Part shown: in pieces, positions 9,578 to 21,232 of the stretch
Position numbering within the stretch: the first letter of the stretch is position 1
How the letters are laid out: every line of letters begins with the position of its first letter
Origin: Brachypodium distachyon
Taxonomy: Eukaryota; Streptophyta; Magnoliopsida; Poales; Poaceae
Assembly (NCBI RefSeq): GCF_000005505.3
Contig: NC_016134.3
Location: 17,156,624-17,220,623, forward strand
Length of the DNA stretch: 64,000 nt
Direction: 5' to 3'
Made by a program: the position numbers and the translations under genes
Notes under the pieces: model-generated
What the model was told of the DNA's origin: nothing
The model's database searches: none
The model's input: only the letters and a program-made list of their open reading frames with translations

Positions 9578-12500
9578 ATGCCCAGCCCCTCGCCGAAGCA
9601 AACCGGCCGCCGCCGAAGCCGCAGCCGAGGCTGGAGCAGCTCGCCGAAGGACTCCTCCCGGCGGCCGCCGCAGTCCCCGGGGCCTTCCTCTCCGCAGCCC
9701 CTCGCTCAGCTGCCGCCCCTGCCCCCTGGCACGGAGGTCGAGGTCCGCGTCGACGACGACGGCTTCCACGGCTCCTGGTTCGAGGCCACCGTCGAAGCCT
9801 TCGTCCCGGCGCAGCGCCGCGGCTCCCGGCCCCGCTGCACCGTGGCCTACACCCACCTCCCCCCAGACCACCCCGACGCCGCCACCACCCTCGTCGAGCT
9901 CTCCCACATCCGCCCCCGCCCCCCGCTCTCCTCCCCCGAGGCGGAGCCTTTCCGCCTCCACGAAATCGTCGAGGCGTTTCACGAGGACGGCTGGCGTTCC
10001 GGCATCGTCCTCGCCACTGGCCCTCTCGCCGTCGCCTTCCCCATCACCCGCGAGGTGGTCGCCTTCCAGGAGCCCCACCACGTCCGCCCCCGCCGCGACT
10101 ACGTTGACGGCCAGTGGGCCCCGTCGCAGGCCGCGGTTGCCGTGCAGCCGAAGCGCGCGGCCAGGGTCTACGCCGTCGGGGAGAAGGTGGAGGTGGTGAG
10201 GGATCGGGAGTTGTATGGCGTCTCGTGGTACCCCGCCACGGTGGCGAAGGCCATCGATACGCTGAGCTACCTGGTGGAGTACTTGGATCTGAAGGACGAG
10301 AAGGGCACGGGAATGCTGACGGAGTACCTGCATTACCGGTTCATCAGGCCGGCTGTGAGGTGGGAGGGCGGGTTCTGGCTCGGGCCCGGTGCTGCGGTGG
10401 AGGCGTATCGTGAAGGGGCGTGGTCAGCAGGGGTGGTGCGCAGGCATGTTGGTGAGAGCAAGTATGAGATTAGCATCGATGGGAAGGAGGCAGAGTTGCT
10501 GCTGACGACGGTGCAGGAGTTGCTGAAACCTCAGTACAATTGGAATGGCAAATATTGGAACATTGTCAGAGCTAAGGTAACAATTGCTTAATCCAATTCT
10601 TAGCTGTGGCTGTATACCTGCTACCAGATGGTAATTTCAGTTGTTTGGTGTTATCCTATACAAGTATGTCACAAACTATTATTGGATTCTTATCCTATAC
10701 ATGTTATTCTTCTTCCCTCACGTGCATGTGTTGGATGAGTACTGAATGGTTTGATCAAGGATTGTATTGTAAAGTTCATAAAACGCTGTACTCGCTCATT
10801 TACGAAATAAAAGATGGGTGTCACCACACTCACATTGATTAGGTACCACTTATTTGATCAATAGGTTGGGCTATAATTTGCAGACTGTAGATCTGTATGA
10901 TTTTAGAGTTTCACACTAAACCACATATTTATATCTTACTAACATCAAAATGAACTGAAGTGTCGCTTGCTAAAAAATATTATATCATGCTATAATCAAG
11001 TGCTACTGCTACTTCCATGAAATTTGTATACGAATTGTGCTAGACTCTCGGACAACTGTGCAGATGTCCCATACAGATTAAAGACTTTTGCTAAACTCAA
11101 AATGCACAATCCCTCCCTCCCAATGTTTTTTTCACATTGGATCACCATTCGCTTCTAGGCATGTTTTCTTACATTTAATTTCAACACATGAAGCATGGAC
11201 TTCGATGCTTCTAATTTCTTTTAATTCAAGAACTTATATGAGGAATCTCTTCGCTGATGTTGATTCAGATTGAAATTCATGGTGTGTGCTGTCTCATGTG
11301 AATGCTTGAGATTTTATGTCATGTGGGGGCACGTGCATATTATCCAACCCTCAGCTCCCTTGTTCCCAAGCACGTGACATATTATTTGGACCAGCTCCAG
11401 TGTGTTTGGCTGTTTGCTACGTTACAAGTGCTATGTCATTCTTGATATGGATACAGTTATGTAGCCGTATGGATAACTGACTAATTTCATATCTTAATTT
11501 ACATAATCATATAGTATGTGTGTCACTGGATGATCGCATGTATTTGTTGCTATATGACATAAAAACGTCTTAGTAACTGTTCTTCTGATCATATTGGTAA
11601 CTCTATTTGTTATGTTGTTAGCACAAGATATATTTCAATTTTGCATGACCCATTCTAGACATTTCTTTATTTACACAGAGAAAAGGTAATGAGCGGCAAT
11701 CCATATCTGGAGAACACCCAAGCTCATCTGTTGAGGTGGCATCCAATGATGATGAACATAAGCATCATACTGAATCTTCGAGCACAAAAAGGTCAAGAAT
11801 AGAACTGATGGAGAAAACCCCCGAAGAGTTAACTGATGGTTCTAAAAATGCGCCAGAGTGTGAGATGAACAGAACTTTATCTGTGTTACGGAAGTCATCA
11901 GCAAGTAGTTCTTTACCATCTGGAAGGAATAACTTTCGAGTGCTTCCACAGAGGATAGTGAGTTCCTGTACAGTACCAATGAAGGGTAAACCTCATAACA
12001 GATCTAGAGCAGATGTTATACCAATGAAGGGTCTTGGGCTTCATCATGCTTCCTCAGAAAATCCAAAACCTCATAACAGATCTAGAGCAGATGTTATTGG
12101 GGAAGTAAATCATGAAATCCTGTCTGAGATGTTGCGTTCTGATGGTCAGCTTAATACACGTGGAACAAGTGCTGATGAAGCCCATGATATGCTTCCGACT
12201 GCAGGATTAATAGAACAGAAAATGGATTCAAATTGCATAAATAATGCTGCCCAACAGATGGAAATTCATGAAATGCACCCTATTCAAGCACTTAGGGGAA
12301 ACAGTGACGACAATGATAATGTGAGTTCCCATCATTTTGTTCTGTTGTTGAAGTAATGTTAGCTTGTAACCACTTTTACAGTTTTTTGTTGAAGTAAGAT
12401 GTTACTATCAGTTGACAGCTTCTCACCTGGGTATTTTATTCAGAGACAGTTGGAGAGGAGAGGACATGGTACGGTGCACGTAAATGAAGTAACAATTCAA

Positions 12501-13390
12501 AGGATTCAAGAACCCATTGAATCAATATGTGGTGGACAAGGTATGTGATGTGTAATTGCATGTCACAAAATATATATTAATTGTATGTTGTACTTCAGCG
12601 GAGCAGTTGTCTAATTGCAGATTTTCAAGATGGGGAAAGAGTGGATGAGAGACCGACTGAACCGCATGTCCAGAATGCTGCGAGTTCACATTGCACCATT
12701 GGCAACACTCCATTTAGGAGCTGCTCAGTTTCTGGGAGCTCTCTGAACTTAACCTTGGGTTCACATCAAATTGAGCATGTTTCACATCAAATTGAGCATG
12801 TTTCAATCACGAAGACCTCATGCTGGTGGGATCTGTGCCGGGATATACAACAGCAACCCCATTTCCTTCCGCTTCAGGAATTTGTGCCAGAATTGCGTGA
12901 AGGAATGGCTTTAGGTTTAATGGTGGCGTATGTCAGCTTAGTTGACAGTATAAAAAAATCCTGCATAGAAGATAGCATTGCATCATTTGAAGGGAAGATT
13001 AGTGCCCTTGCCTATTTAGAAAGAAATGGATTTGACGTTAAATTTCTGCAGCTTAGCCTGGACAGATTGCTTCAGATGAAACGTAATCATGCTAAGCATC
13101 TTGAACGTGTGGACAAGTTAAAAGAGCTGTTGCCTGAGAAGGAGTCTATCATGTCTGGAAAGTATGTTTTGCTTCGTGAAAAGGAAGAAGCTATATGTCA
13201 ACTTCAGCAAAAACTTGAGTGCCTACATGGTGAAGTTGAGCAGATTGCAAAAGAGGCAAAAGATGAAGATGCAGAGATCTCTAGGCTGAAAGAGGATGTT
13301 AATATCACTTTGCAAGAACGTGATGACGTTGTACTGCGATTTCAGAGTGTTCAAGCCGAGTTGTGTTCAACACTGCATATATCTGACTGA
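9578..13390 (+). CDS. Agenet/DUF724 domain protein, copy 1
   Basis: Four exons: 9578-10576, 11679-12320, 12444-12540 and 12621-13390. All have GT-AG ends and phases agree, giving 835 residues. Residues 1-40 are basic and Ser/Arg-rich. Four Agenet (Tudor-like) modules follow in exon 1, starting near GTEVEVRVDDDGFHGSW, LHEIVEAFHEDGWRSG, GEKVEVVRDRELYGVSW and GAAVEAYREGAWSAG. Exon 2 is a low-complexity linker with a likely nuclear signal (TKRSRIEL). Exon 4 is the DUF724 domain (ELREGMALGLMVAYVSLVDS, IEDSIASFEGKISAL) ending in a coiled coil. Plant DUF724 proteins are nuclear; Agenet modules are linked to chromatin binding, so a chromatin role is inferred. The start matches the ATG of the copy at 17905. 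Compared with that copy it lacks three internal exons (40, 18 and 31 codons) and is GC-rich only in exon 1. Confidence 0.85.
10577..11678 (+). other. Intron 1 of DUF724 copy 1
   Basis: A 1.1 kb AT-rich intron. Parts (about 10841-10975) align with the first intron of copy 2 (about 19824-19950), for example TACCACTTATTTGAT and TTTATATCTTACTAA. Introns as well as exons were therefore duplicated. No inserted element seen. Confidence 0.6.
11975..12097 (+). repeat. Internal duplication in exon 2 of DUF724 copy 1
   Basis: The run CCTCATAACAGATCTAGAGC..GTTAT appears at 11991-12019 and 12069-12097, each preceded by ACCAATGAAGGGT (11975 and 12020). This repeats the peptide KPHNRSRADVI in frame. Copy 2 of the gene has a single equivalent, so the duplication is specific to copy 1. 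Confidence 0.8.
12761..12802 (+). repeat. 21 bp coding tandem duplication
   Basis: Two perfect 21 bp units (12761-12781 and 12782-12802) starting TCACATCAAATTGAGCATG encode the heptapeptide repeat HQIEHVS, in frame, in exon 4 of DUF724 copy 1. Confidence 0.9.
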
Positions 13391-14688
13391 TCTGATCTTC
13401 AGGGATCGCTTTAATTTCTAGTTTGTTATTCTTATAACTTGTGCCACGGGGTGTTATGGCCTCCAATTATGTTTTATTAGAGCATGATCTGACTGAACTT
13501 TCTGTTGTCTTTTGCTACCTATTATGCATCTAGCAGATGCAAATGCTAATGATAAATGACCATGGATCTTGAGTTTGCTGCTGCAATTTAGATTGTCCTT
13601 TTATCCTAGTTCGACCTTATTTATTACTCCTTTCGATCAATATTAATCGTCTCAAATCTGCCCAAATATGGATGTATTTATGTCTAAAAAGCGTCTAGAT
13701 ACATGTAATATTTCGACAACTAATATGGATTGGATGGCGTATTGTTTATTTTACCTGCCTTCTATTTTCTCTCATTCCTGTAATCTGCTGGTGGTGCTAG
13801 TGATCGACATGGAGTGGGTCAATCTGACAACTAGACACCTTGGTGGAGGCCTAATCTATAACAAGTTGGTGTGTTTCTGTTGGTTATGCAAATTAGATCT
13901 TATCAGCATTCTTGTGTTCTCCACGTATACTTCTCTTTGTGATAAATATATTACACATGTAGCGGCTCCATGCACTGAACACATCAAAAGTGTTGAGCCG
14001 GCCAACACATGGACAAACGCTCATGTCTATGCCTCAAGTTCATTCATCCTTTTTCGGCCCCAGTTGTTGAAGGCCATTCGTCTGTCAGGATCCAAATGTC
14101 TATGTCTTTAAAGTTGAACTGAGTATCAGTCCTTTCGCTAAAAATATGCAAATCCAAGCAAGTCAGAGTTCAAATATTGTTTGAACTGCTTTACACTCCC
14201 CTTTTAACATAAACCCACTGTGCCGTGAGAACGAGGGCCCGTTAGGGAGCTCTGCAGGCGTTTTAAACACACATATAGCAAGATATGGTACTAAGCTCGG
14301 AAAAGGAATCTATTGTTACAAATGGGCTTCTTTTACTGGTTACAGACTATTGTTGGGACGCAACGGAAATCTTATCACTTGTAACCCGAGAAGTGAGCTA
14401 AACACAAAACAGAGTTAAAGGGGGAAGATAACAGGCAACGCTATACAAGGTTCTCTTGTTCACGTTCATACATTGCACATCACACGAAAGCTGTTGATCC
14501 AACGGCCCACTCAGAAGAGCTAATGATTCAATTAGTTCAGAAATTCGAACGTTGCTTCATATGGAGAGAGCTAGCGGACTGCGAACGAGCTTCTAACGCA
14601 GTGGCTAGGGGTTCTAGTAGCACTTCATTGGTCCTATGTTCGATTTACATTGGGAGCGAATTTCAAGATGAAGGGTTAAAAAAATCTC
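13391..14688. other. Downstream/intergenic region after DUF724 copy 1
   Basis: Contains the 3' flank of the gene, a Stowaway MITE (13627-13739) and unannotated AT-rich DNA. An ORF at 13668-14111 begins inside the MITE and shows no family resemblance. Confidence 0.4.
13627..13739. mobile_element. Stowaway MITE
   Basis: 113 bp, left end CTCCTTTCGATCAATATTAA, right end (reverse) similar (CGCCATCCAATCCATATTAG). Flanked by TA at 13625-13626 and 13740-13741. The internal motif GTCTAGATACATGTAATATT recurs in the MITE at 38223. Confidence 0.8.
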
Positions 14689-14883
14689 CTCGTCTGTTTC
14701 ATACCAAAGCACAGGTTTAAGGCCGGTTTTGCTCTCACGTGGAACCAAATCCTCTCGTCTGTTCCATACCAAAGCACAGGTTTAAGGCCGGTTTTGCTCT
14801 CACGTCGAGCCAAATCCTCTCGTCTGTTCCATACCAAAGCACAGGTTTAAGGCCGCCGGCTTTGCTCTCACGTGGCGCCATGA
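14689..14883. repeat. 65 bp tandem repeat, three copies
   Basis: Units start at 14689, 14754 and 14819 with CTCGTCTGTT. Each contains CATACCAAAGCACAGGTTTA and CTCTCACGT. A few differences per unit. Confidence 0.85.
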
Positions 14884-15170
14884 TGCCGCTGTGTATGGGT
14901 GGGGCATTAGATTCGGAGATTTTCTAGACCTGTGTGAGAAAGTGTTTTTCTTTCAAAACGATACCGGGGGTTTCTTCCCCCTCTAGTAGGCCTTGTTTTT
15001 TGAGAGCTAAGGCCGGCTTTGATCTCACGTGGCGCCACGATGCCGCTGTGTATGGGTGGGACATTAGGTTCGGAGATTTTCTAAATCTGTGTGAGAAGGT
15101 CTTCTTCTTTCAAAACGATACCGGGGGATTGTTTCCTCCTTTAGGAGGCCTTCTGAGAGCTAGTGAACAT
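14850..15170. repeat. 157 bp tandem repeat, two copies
   Basis: Overlaps the end of the 65 bp array. Units start near GGCTTTGCTCTCACGTGGCG (14858) and GGCTTTGATCTCACGTGGCG (15015). Both run through ATGCCGCTGTGTATGGGTGG and CAAAACGATACCGGGGG. Confidence 0.8.
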
Positions 15171-16253
15171 TGGTTCACTCGCAGTCCCGATTCTCAAAGA
15201 AACTCACACTGTCCATCCTTACACTTTAGTTGTCCTGTAAATTGAAATGAACATCATCAAAATATATGTCAAATTGCCAAGGGCATCGAACCTGACTAAT
15301 GTTTCTTCACCAAGGCATCCAATTGGTACTATGATGATTTTAAAATATTCCATACAGCTAATTGTTCTTTAAGTTCAATTAGCGTCAAGATTTAATATGT
15401 TCAAATAGCGGTCATGATTTTTCCTCCAAGGTGGTTTCCTTGCAGCAGTGTCATCCATAAAAGAGTAATTTCGATCACAGGCGCACGCTAGTAATTTCGA
15501 TCTTCACAAAAGAGTAACAGAACATACATAAAACACCAAAATATGCCAAATTTCCGATTTTTCACGTGAACTGTAAAATGAAGTGCTCCCTCCGTCCAAC
15601 AAAAGATGTCTCAATTTTGACTAAATTTTAATACATCTATACACTAAGTCATGTCTAGATATATTCAAATTTTGACAAACTTAATACATTTTTTATTGGA
15701 CGAAGAAGGTACGATACTGTATTAAATTCAAAAGGACTGATACATTTTGAACGTAACACACATGGGTGGGGCATGTGGCAGTACGTGTTGACAGGTACCG
15801 AAGAATGAGAATGTCACTTGGCCTCTATTTTAGCTATCGTTTTCTTTTCTGAATTCTGTAATTTGTCCAAATAAATTCCAACAATTGATGAAATTTTAAG
15901 CTTAGGCTTCAGATGTTTTTCTCTACCTGCTGTAAACGTTTAGGCTCTCTTCGCATTTACCGGTCAAGGAACATGTTCAGGAACATGCTAATATCCGTCA
16001 CTACTGAAACAACGCCTTTCCCTAGAGTAGACTGACAGTAAAACATCGACAAAATTAAGGACTGCTTTTCTCCAGTGCTACATAGATCCACCGTGGATTT
16101 GCCAACATCAAATTGCCAGCATATACCCACAGATTATATAGTCGCCCATCTTATAAATCATAGAGATCATGTTCATAGACTATACAGCGGGGCTGCTCGT
16201 ATCATACGGTCGGAGGAGAAAGAGGATTATATACAGTTGTTTCCTTTGATGCC
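15171..16253. other. Intergenic AT-rich spacer
   Basis: Holds a Stowaway-like MITE (15586-15709). Otherwise no gene, RNA or clear repeat seen. Confidence 0.4.
15586..15709. mobile_element. Stowaway-like MITE
   Basis: Left end CTCCCTCCGTCCAACAAAAG, right end reverse CCTTCTTCGTCCAATAAAAA. About 124 bp. The left TA is not preserved. It belongs to the same subfamily as 37757-37880 (shared ACACTAAG-CATGTC and AAATTTTGACAAACTT). Confidence 0.75.
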
Positions 16254-16303
16254 TCAATTGTTCAACACGAACAAGATCGGACGGAGCAAAGCATCGGCAT
16301 CAA

Positions 16304-16750
16304 TTAAGAACCTGGGCTGTGGCTTATTCGGCAACGCGAGCTGCTCTCGCCGCTGTTGAGTGCCATCTCCATGTCGCGGTCTGCGAGCGGAGGTGGCGGC
16401 GTGGGCGTCACGGTTGACGATTTGCGCTTGGAGCAGAAGTGGAAACAGACGACGAAGATGGTGACCGCCGCCGCCGCCACGGGCGCCCATGGATCCGTCC
16501 AAATCGCCTCCTCTCCCACTCCTCCCAAGTCCCAAAGGACCCTCTTGCCCACCCACACCTTCTTGGCTAGTGTAGGCTGAAATCTGAACAGGGGAGTGGG
16601 CGTGGCGGTTGCCGTCCGCGAGCGTGGAGCGGGCCAGGGACTTGCACTTCGAAATCTCGTTGATGGCCACGACAGGGATGGGCTCGCGTCCCCGCGCGAG
16701 GAGCAGGGCGGTGACCTTGCGCCACCACTCACGGTGATGGCCAGCGGCAC
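16304..16750 (-). CDS. Doubtful ORF with one possible membrane segment
   Basis: A 148-codon minus-strand frame in a GC-rich island. It contains a hydrophobic run VAAAAVTIFVVCFHFC followed by basic SKRK, which could be a single membrane anchor with a cytosolic tail, and a Pro-rich stretch. A second long frame overlaps it on the same strand (16787-16254), as expected of GC-rich DNA. No family was recognised and no splice model was evident. It could be a gene fragment carried by a repeat. Confidence 0.2.
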   Translation of the reverse strand: MPLAITVSGGARSPPCSSRGDASPSLSWPSTRFRSASPWPAPRSRTATATPTPLFRFQPTLAKKVWVGKRVLWDLGGVGEEAIWTDPWAPVAAAAVTIFVVCFHFCSKRKSSTVTPTPPPPLADRDMEMALNSGESSSRCRISHSPGS

Positions 16751-16877
16751 GGTGATGGCGCTTCAAAATCCCGTCAGAATCCTTCACAAATCCTTCGAAC
16801 GGAACGAGCCCCTAAATGAAAAGAGAGCAGGGAGTTTTTCGCAAAAACGAACACAACGGATGAATACTCTATTTTGA

Positions 16878-17904
16878 CGAAGGATCGAAACGGATGCATG
16901 CGGTGCGGTGACAAGAGAATTAATTTACTAGTACGTGCATATACCGGCAAAATGAAATTAATGGCTGATTAATTAATTCTGGCAGTTGCATGCATGGTAA
17001 AGTTGCGACTTTTCGAATAACCCCTTTTGCGTGGCGTGGACATCACTTCTACGTGAACCTCGCAAAGCGAGGGAGTGGTGTAGGCACATGACGATTATGG
17101 CCTACTACTACGTCCATAATTCCAGAAATTCTGCATGATTGTGGAGACAACAAATGGTTGAATCAAATCATGCTTCAGCGATCTTGATTAATTCCATATC
17201 ACAGTTTTCCTTCCAGATCAAAGACATTAATGTTTTTAGTGTACAAGTTTCCGTATTTTGCCACGACCGGTCACGGTATATGATTCGAGTGGATAGCTGA
17301 AGATAAACAACCAAGTTATAAACTTCATTCGGCCTCCGAAACAACCAAACAAACGGCACGACCGACTGACCACCTGGTACACGCGTTATAAAAAAGGGGA
17401 CCATGCGGGCTATGGTCGCACGGCTGGCACGTCAGAATTGTTAACACTCACACTGAACGGACCAGATCAATATAGGGACAACCGAGATAGAACTCATTGA
17501 GTTACAGAACCATTGGGCTGCCGAAACAGCCAAACCAGACGCTACGGCCAGTTGAATGAGCGGCCACGAAAATAGACTTGCGGAGCTACAGCGTTTCAGG
17601 TTGGACCGCTCGATACATACACGATAAAAGAGGTCTATACGAGGTATTGTTCATCCGGATGACAGATCAGAATCGCTAACACTCACATCAGACGGACCAG
17701 AGCTATAGATTAACACTCGTGTCATCAGACGGACAAGAGCGATAGATTTGGTGAAAGGACACCTCTGTATCCTAGAACCCTAGTCTCCTACGCCGCACTT
17801 CGCATTCACACAAAAAAACGGAAACCTCCAGTTCCGACCGACCCGTGACGCTGCAGGCCTGCACCGTCCCAAAACCCCGACAGGCAAAACCACATTTCAC
17901 CGGA
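16878..17904. promoter_or_regulatory. Upstream region of DUF724 copy 2 with degenerate repeats
   Basis: Imperfect repeats around 17426-17470, 17672-17715 and 17712-17750 share AACACTC, ATC/TCAGACGGAC and GAGC-ATAGAT. The final 90 bases before the ATG resemble the leader of copy 1 (CCAGTTCCGA). Regulatory roles are inferred from position only. Confidence 0.35.
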
Positions 17905-20900
17905 ATGCCCGGCCGCTCACCGGCGGCAACCGGCCGACGCCGGAGCCGCAGCCGAGGCTGGAGCAGCTCGCCGAAGGGCTCCTCCCGGCGGCGGCCGCAG
18001 TCGCCGGGGCCTTCCTGTCCGCAACCCCTCGCTCAGCTGCCGCCCCTGCCCCCCGGCACCGAGGTCGAGGTCCGCGTCGACGACGACGGCTTCCACGGCT
18101 CCTGGTTCGAGGCCACCGTGGACAGCTTCATCCCCTCGCGTGGCCGCGGGCACCGGCCCCGCTACACCGTTACCTACTCCCACCTCCTCTCCGACGATTC
18201 GGGCGCCACCCTCGTCGAGCCCTTCGCCCCCTCCCGAATCCGCCCCCGGCCCCCGCCGCCCGCCACCACGGAGCCCCTCCGCCTCCACGAGATCGTCGAG
18301 GCCTTCCACAATGACGGCTGGTGGTCCGGCATCGTCCTCGCCACCGAACCCCTCACCGTCGCCTTCCCCATCACCCGCGAGGTGATCACCTTCCAGGAGC
18401 GCCACCATGTCCGCCCACGCCGCGACTACGTCGACGGCCAGTGGGTCCCTTCGCAGGCCGCGATTGCCGTGCAGCCGAAGCGCGCGGTTAGGGTTTACAC
18501 GCACAATGAGAAGGTGGAGGTGGTGAGGGACCGGCCGGTGTATGGCTACTCGTGGTTCCCCGCCAAGGTGGAGAAGGTCATTGATGGCCTGAGCTACCTC
18601 ATCAAGTATCTCGAGGGTGAGGAGATGGAGTACCTGCATTGCCTCTTCATCAGGCCGGCCGTGGAGCACTCTGTGCTGGAGAGCGAGTTCAGGCTTGGGC
18701 CCGGTGCACCGGTGGAGGCTTATTGTGATGGGGCTTGGTCACCAGGGGTGGTGCTCAGGCATGTTATTACTGATGGTGACTACGAGGTTTGCATCAATGG
18801 AAAAGAGGAGAAGATGCTGCCAGAGTTGCTGAAGCCTCAGTACATGTGGAATGGCAAGCATTGGAAGATCGTCAGTGCTAAGGTAATAGTGGTGAAATCC
18901 AGTTCCTATCTGTGCCCGTGTGTACCTGCTTGTCAGTAGTTTTAGTGTTTTGTTGTTATATTCTTGCGGATGAGATACTAGTTAGGTCATACATCTTTGG
19001 GAGGTAAATTTTGTTAATCTTCACTGAAGATTAAACTTCGAAACTAGATATCAATGATTCATTACGCTCGTGGCCCAACCCATTAGCCAAGTATTTTGAA
19101 AATATGCAGCTTCTGAGTTCTGAGGACATTAATTTCATAGTAATGAAGTTCTGAACAATTTTCTTGAACAACCATTGTTTAGTATAATGATTTGCCAGCA
19201 TAATCAACTATGATTTTTTGTATAATTAGACTTTAGATTTTCTTTCTTGTTGGATTGCTAATATTATTGCTAAAGATATTGATATGCTCTCTGAAATACA
19301 TACAAAATACTATGTGGGAACAGACATTCTTTATGTTTTCATCTTTCTTGTTGGAGATTGGCAAAATATGAGTGGAGGTGTCATACTGTTGCTGACAGAC
19401 TCTCGCTTGAACCATATCTATTAGTCGTTCTTCCATAATGCCAAATTTATTGACTTTTACTTGATTCTTTGCGATTTATTCTTCATCCTGCTTTCTCCCA
19501 TTGATCTTGGGATTGCTCATAATCATTTTGACATTTTCAAAAAGTACTAGTTTCATCTTGAAGTCTGACATATATATATTAACTTGGTATGAAGTTACAA
19601 GAAAGCTTATGTTTGACAAATTACACCACAGCGCAAGTGCATATAAATTTTAGAAAACTTCAGCTGTCCAATTTGTGCGGTATTGTCTTTTTGTTATACA
19701 CTTCTCTCCTTGGCTTTGGCACTCTTTGCTTTCAAGGCAGAGCAGAAGTTGTGTTATCCTGGAATTTCATCACACTGCCAGCACCACACTGTCATTCATT
19801 AGGATAAAACAAGAAAATAACTGGTACCACTTATTTGATAACTAGTTGGCCAATATTCTAATGGTACGACTGTCCACTCATATGATTTTAGAATTTCATA
19901 TTAAACTTAGATTTATATCTTACTAATATCAACATGAACTGAAGTATCACATCCTATGTCATTCTTGACATGTATATTATGCACCCATATGGATCACTGA
20001 GTAATGCATATCGTGATTGATTCAATCATGCTATTATGTTGATACTGTGTGATCACATGCCAATGGTTTCTATACAACTTGAAAACATTTGTATAACTGC
20101 TCTTTTGGTCATAATTCATAAATCGATTTTTTATGGTGGCACTGCCTATAATTCAATTTGTTGTAAACATTTCTATACTTATACAGAGACAAGGTAATAG
20201 GCAGCAGTCTCTATCTGGAAAACGTCCAAGCTCTCCTGTTGAGTTAGCATCCAGTGATGATGAACATATTCAATCTTGGGCCACAAAAAGGTCAAGGAAA
20301 GAACTGCCACAGAAGAAACCTGAAGAGTTAACTGGAGGTTCTCAACATGCGTTGGAGTCTACGATGGACACTACAGTATCTGCATTGCGCAAGTCACTCG
20401 CAAGCAGTGATTCTCCAAAATCTTGTTCTCCTAAAAGGAATAATTTTCAAGTCCTTTCACAGAGGATAGTGAGTTCCTGTGCAGCACCGATAAATGGGCT
20501 TGGGTTTTGTCATGCTTCCTCAGAACATCCCACACCTCAGCACGAATCAAGATCAGACGTGAGTTCCCATCGTTGTGTTTTACAGTTGAAGTAAATGTTA
20601 CATTCAAAACATTTATGGTTATTGTTTTTGTTAATCATTTTCAGGTGCAAATTCAGTTAAAGGGTAACAGCGATATCTCTTGCAAGGAAATTATATGTGC
20701 TTTGAGTGCATCTGCATGCAACATCCCTTCACCGCTGGATAAAAAGATAAGGGTGTCTAATGCGGTATGTCTTGTTACTTTTTATTGTACGTTATACTCC
20801 TTTCTATTATCTATATTCACCAGTATGGTGGCCTTCGCAAATTCCGGGGCATCCTCTGAAACTGATAGAGGGATCATCTGAAAATGGTGGGTAAATAATT

Positions 20901-21152
20901 TGTGGCTTCTCAGGTATAAATTTATGCCTTTGTAGGTATTGATATTTTCTTATTACAAATAATGAACCCAGGCAACGCAGTTATTTTTGAAAACAACATT
21001 ATAGAAGAAAGCCATCATCTTTAATATTTCTGAGAGAATCAATTTACCGAAGACATTTAAGAATCACATTTAAAAGTTCTCATTTTCTTTGAGTTTTAGA
21101 AAGGACAGGAATAACTTGTTTCTTTAGAATGCAAGAGATATAAATCACAAAT

Positions 21153-21232
<80 letters not shown>

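Noticed and set aside
9443..10333. 296-codon ORF antisense to DUF724 exon 1, and the similar one at 17917-18669
   Set aside because: GC-rich exon shadows; the sense frame has clear Agenet modules and splice sites.
20818..20900. Extra exon of DUF724 copy 2 after TTCACCAG
   Set aside because: No reading phase connects it to exons 3 and 4 without a stop.
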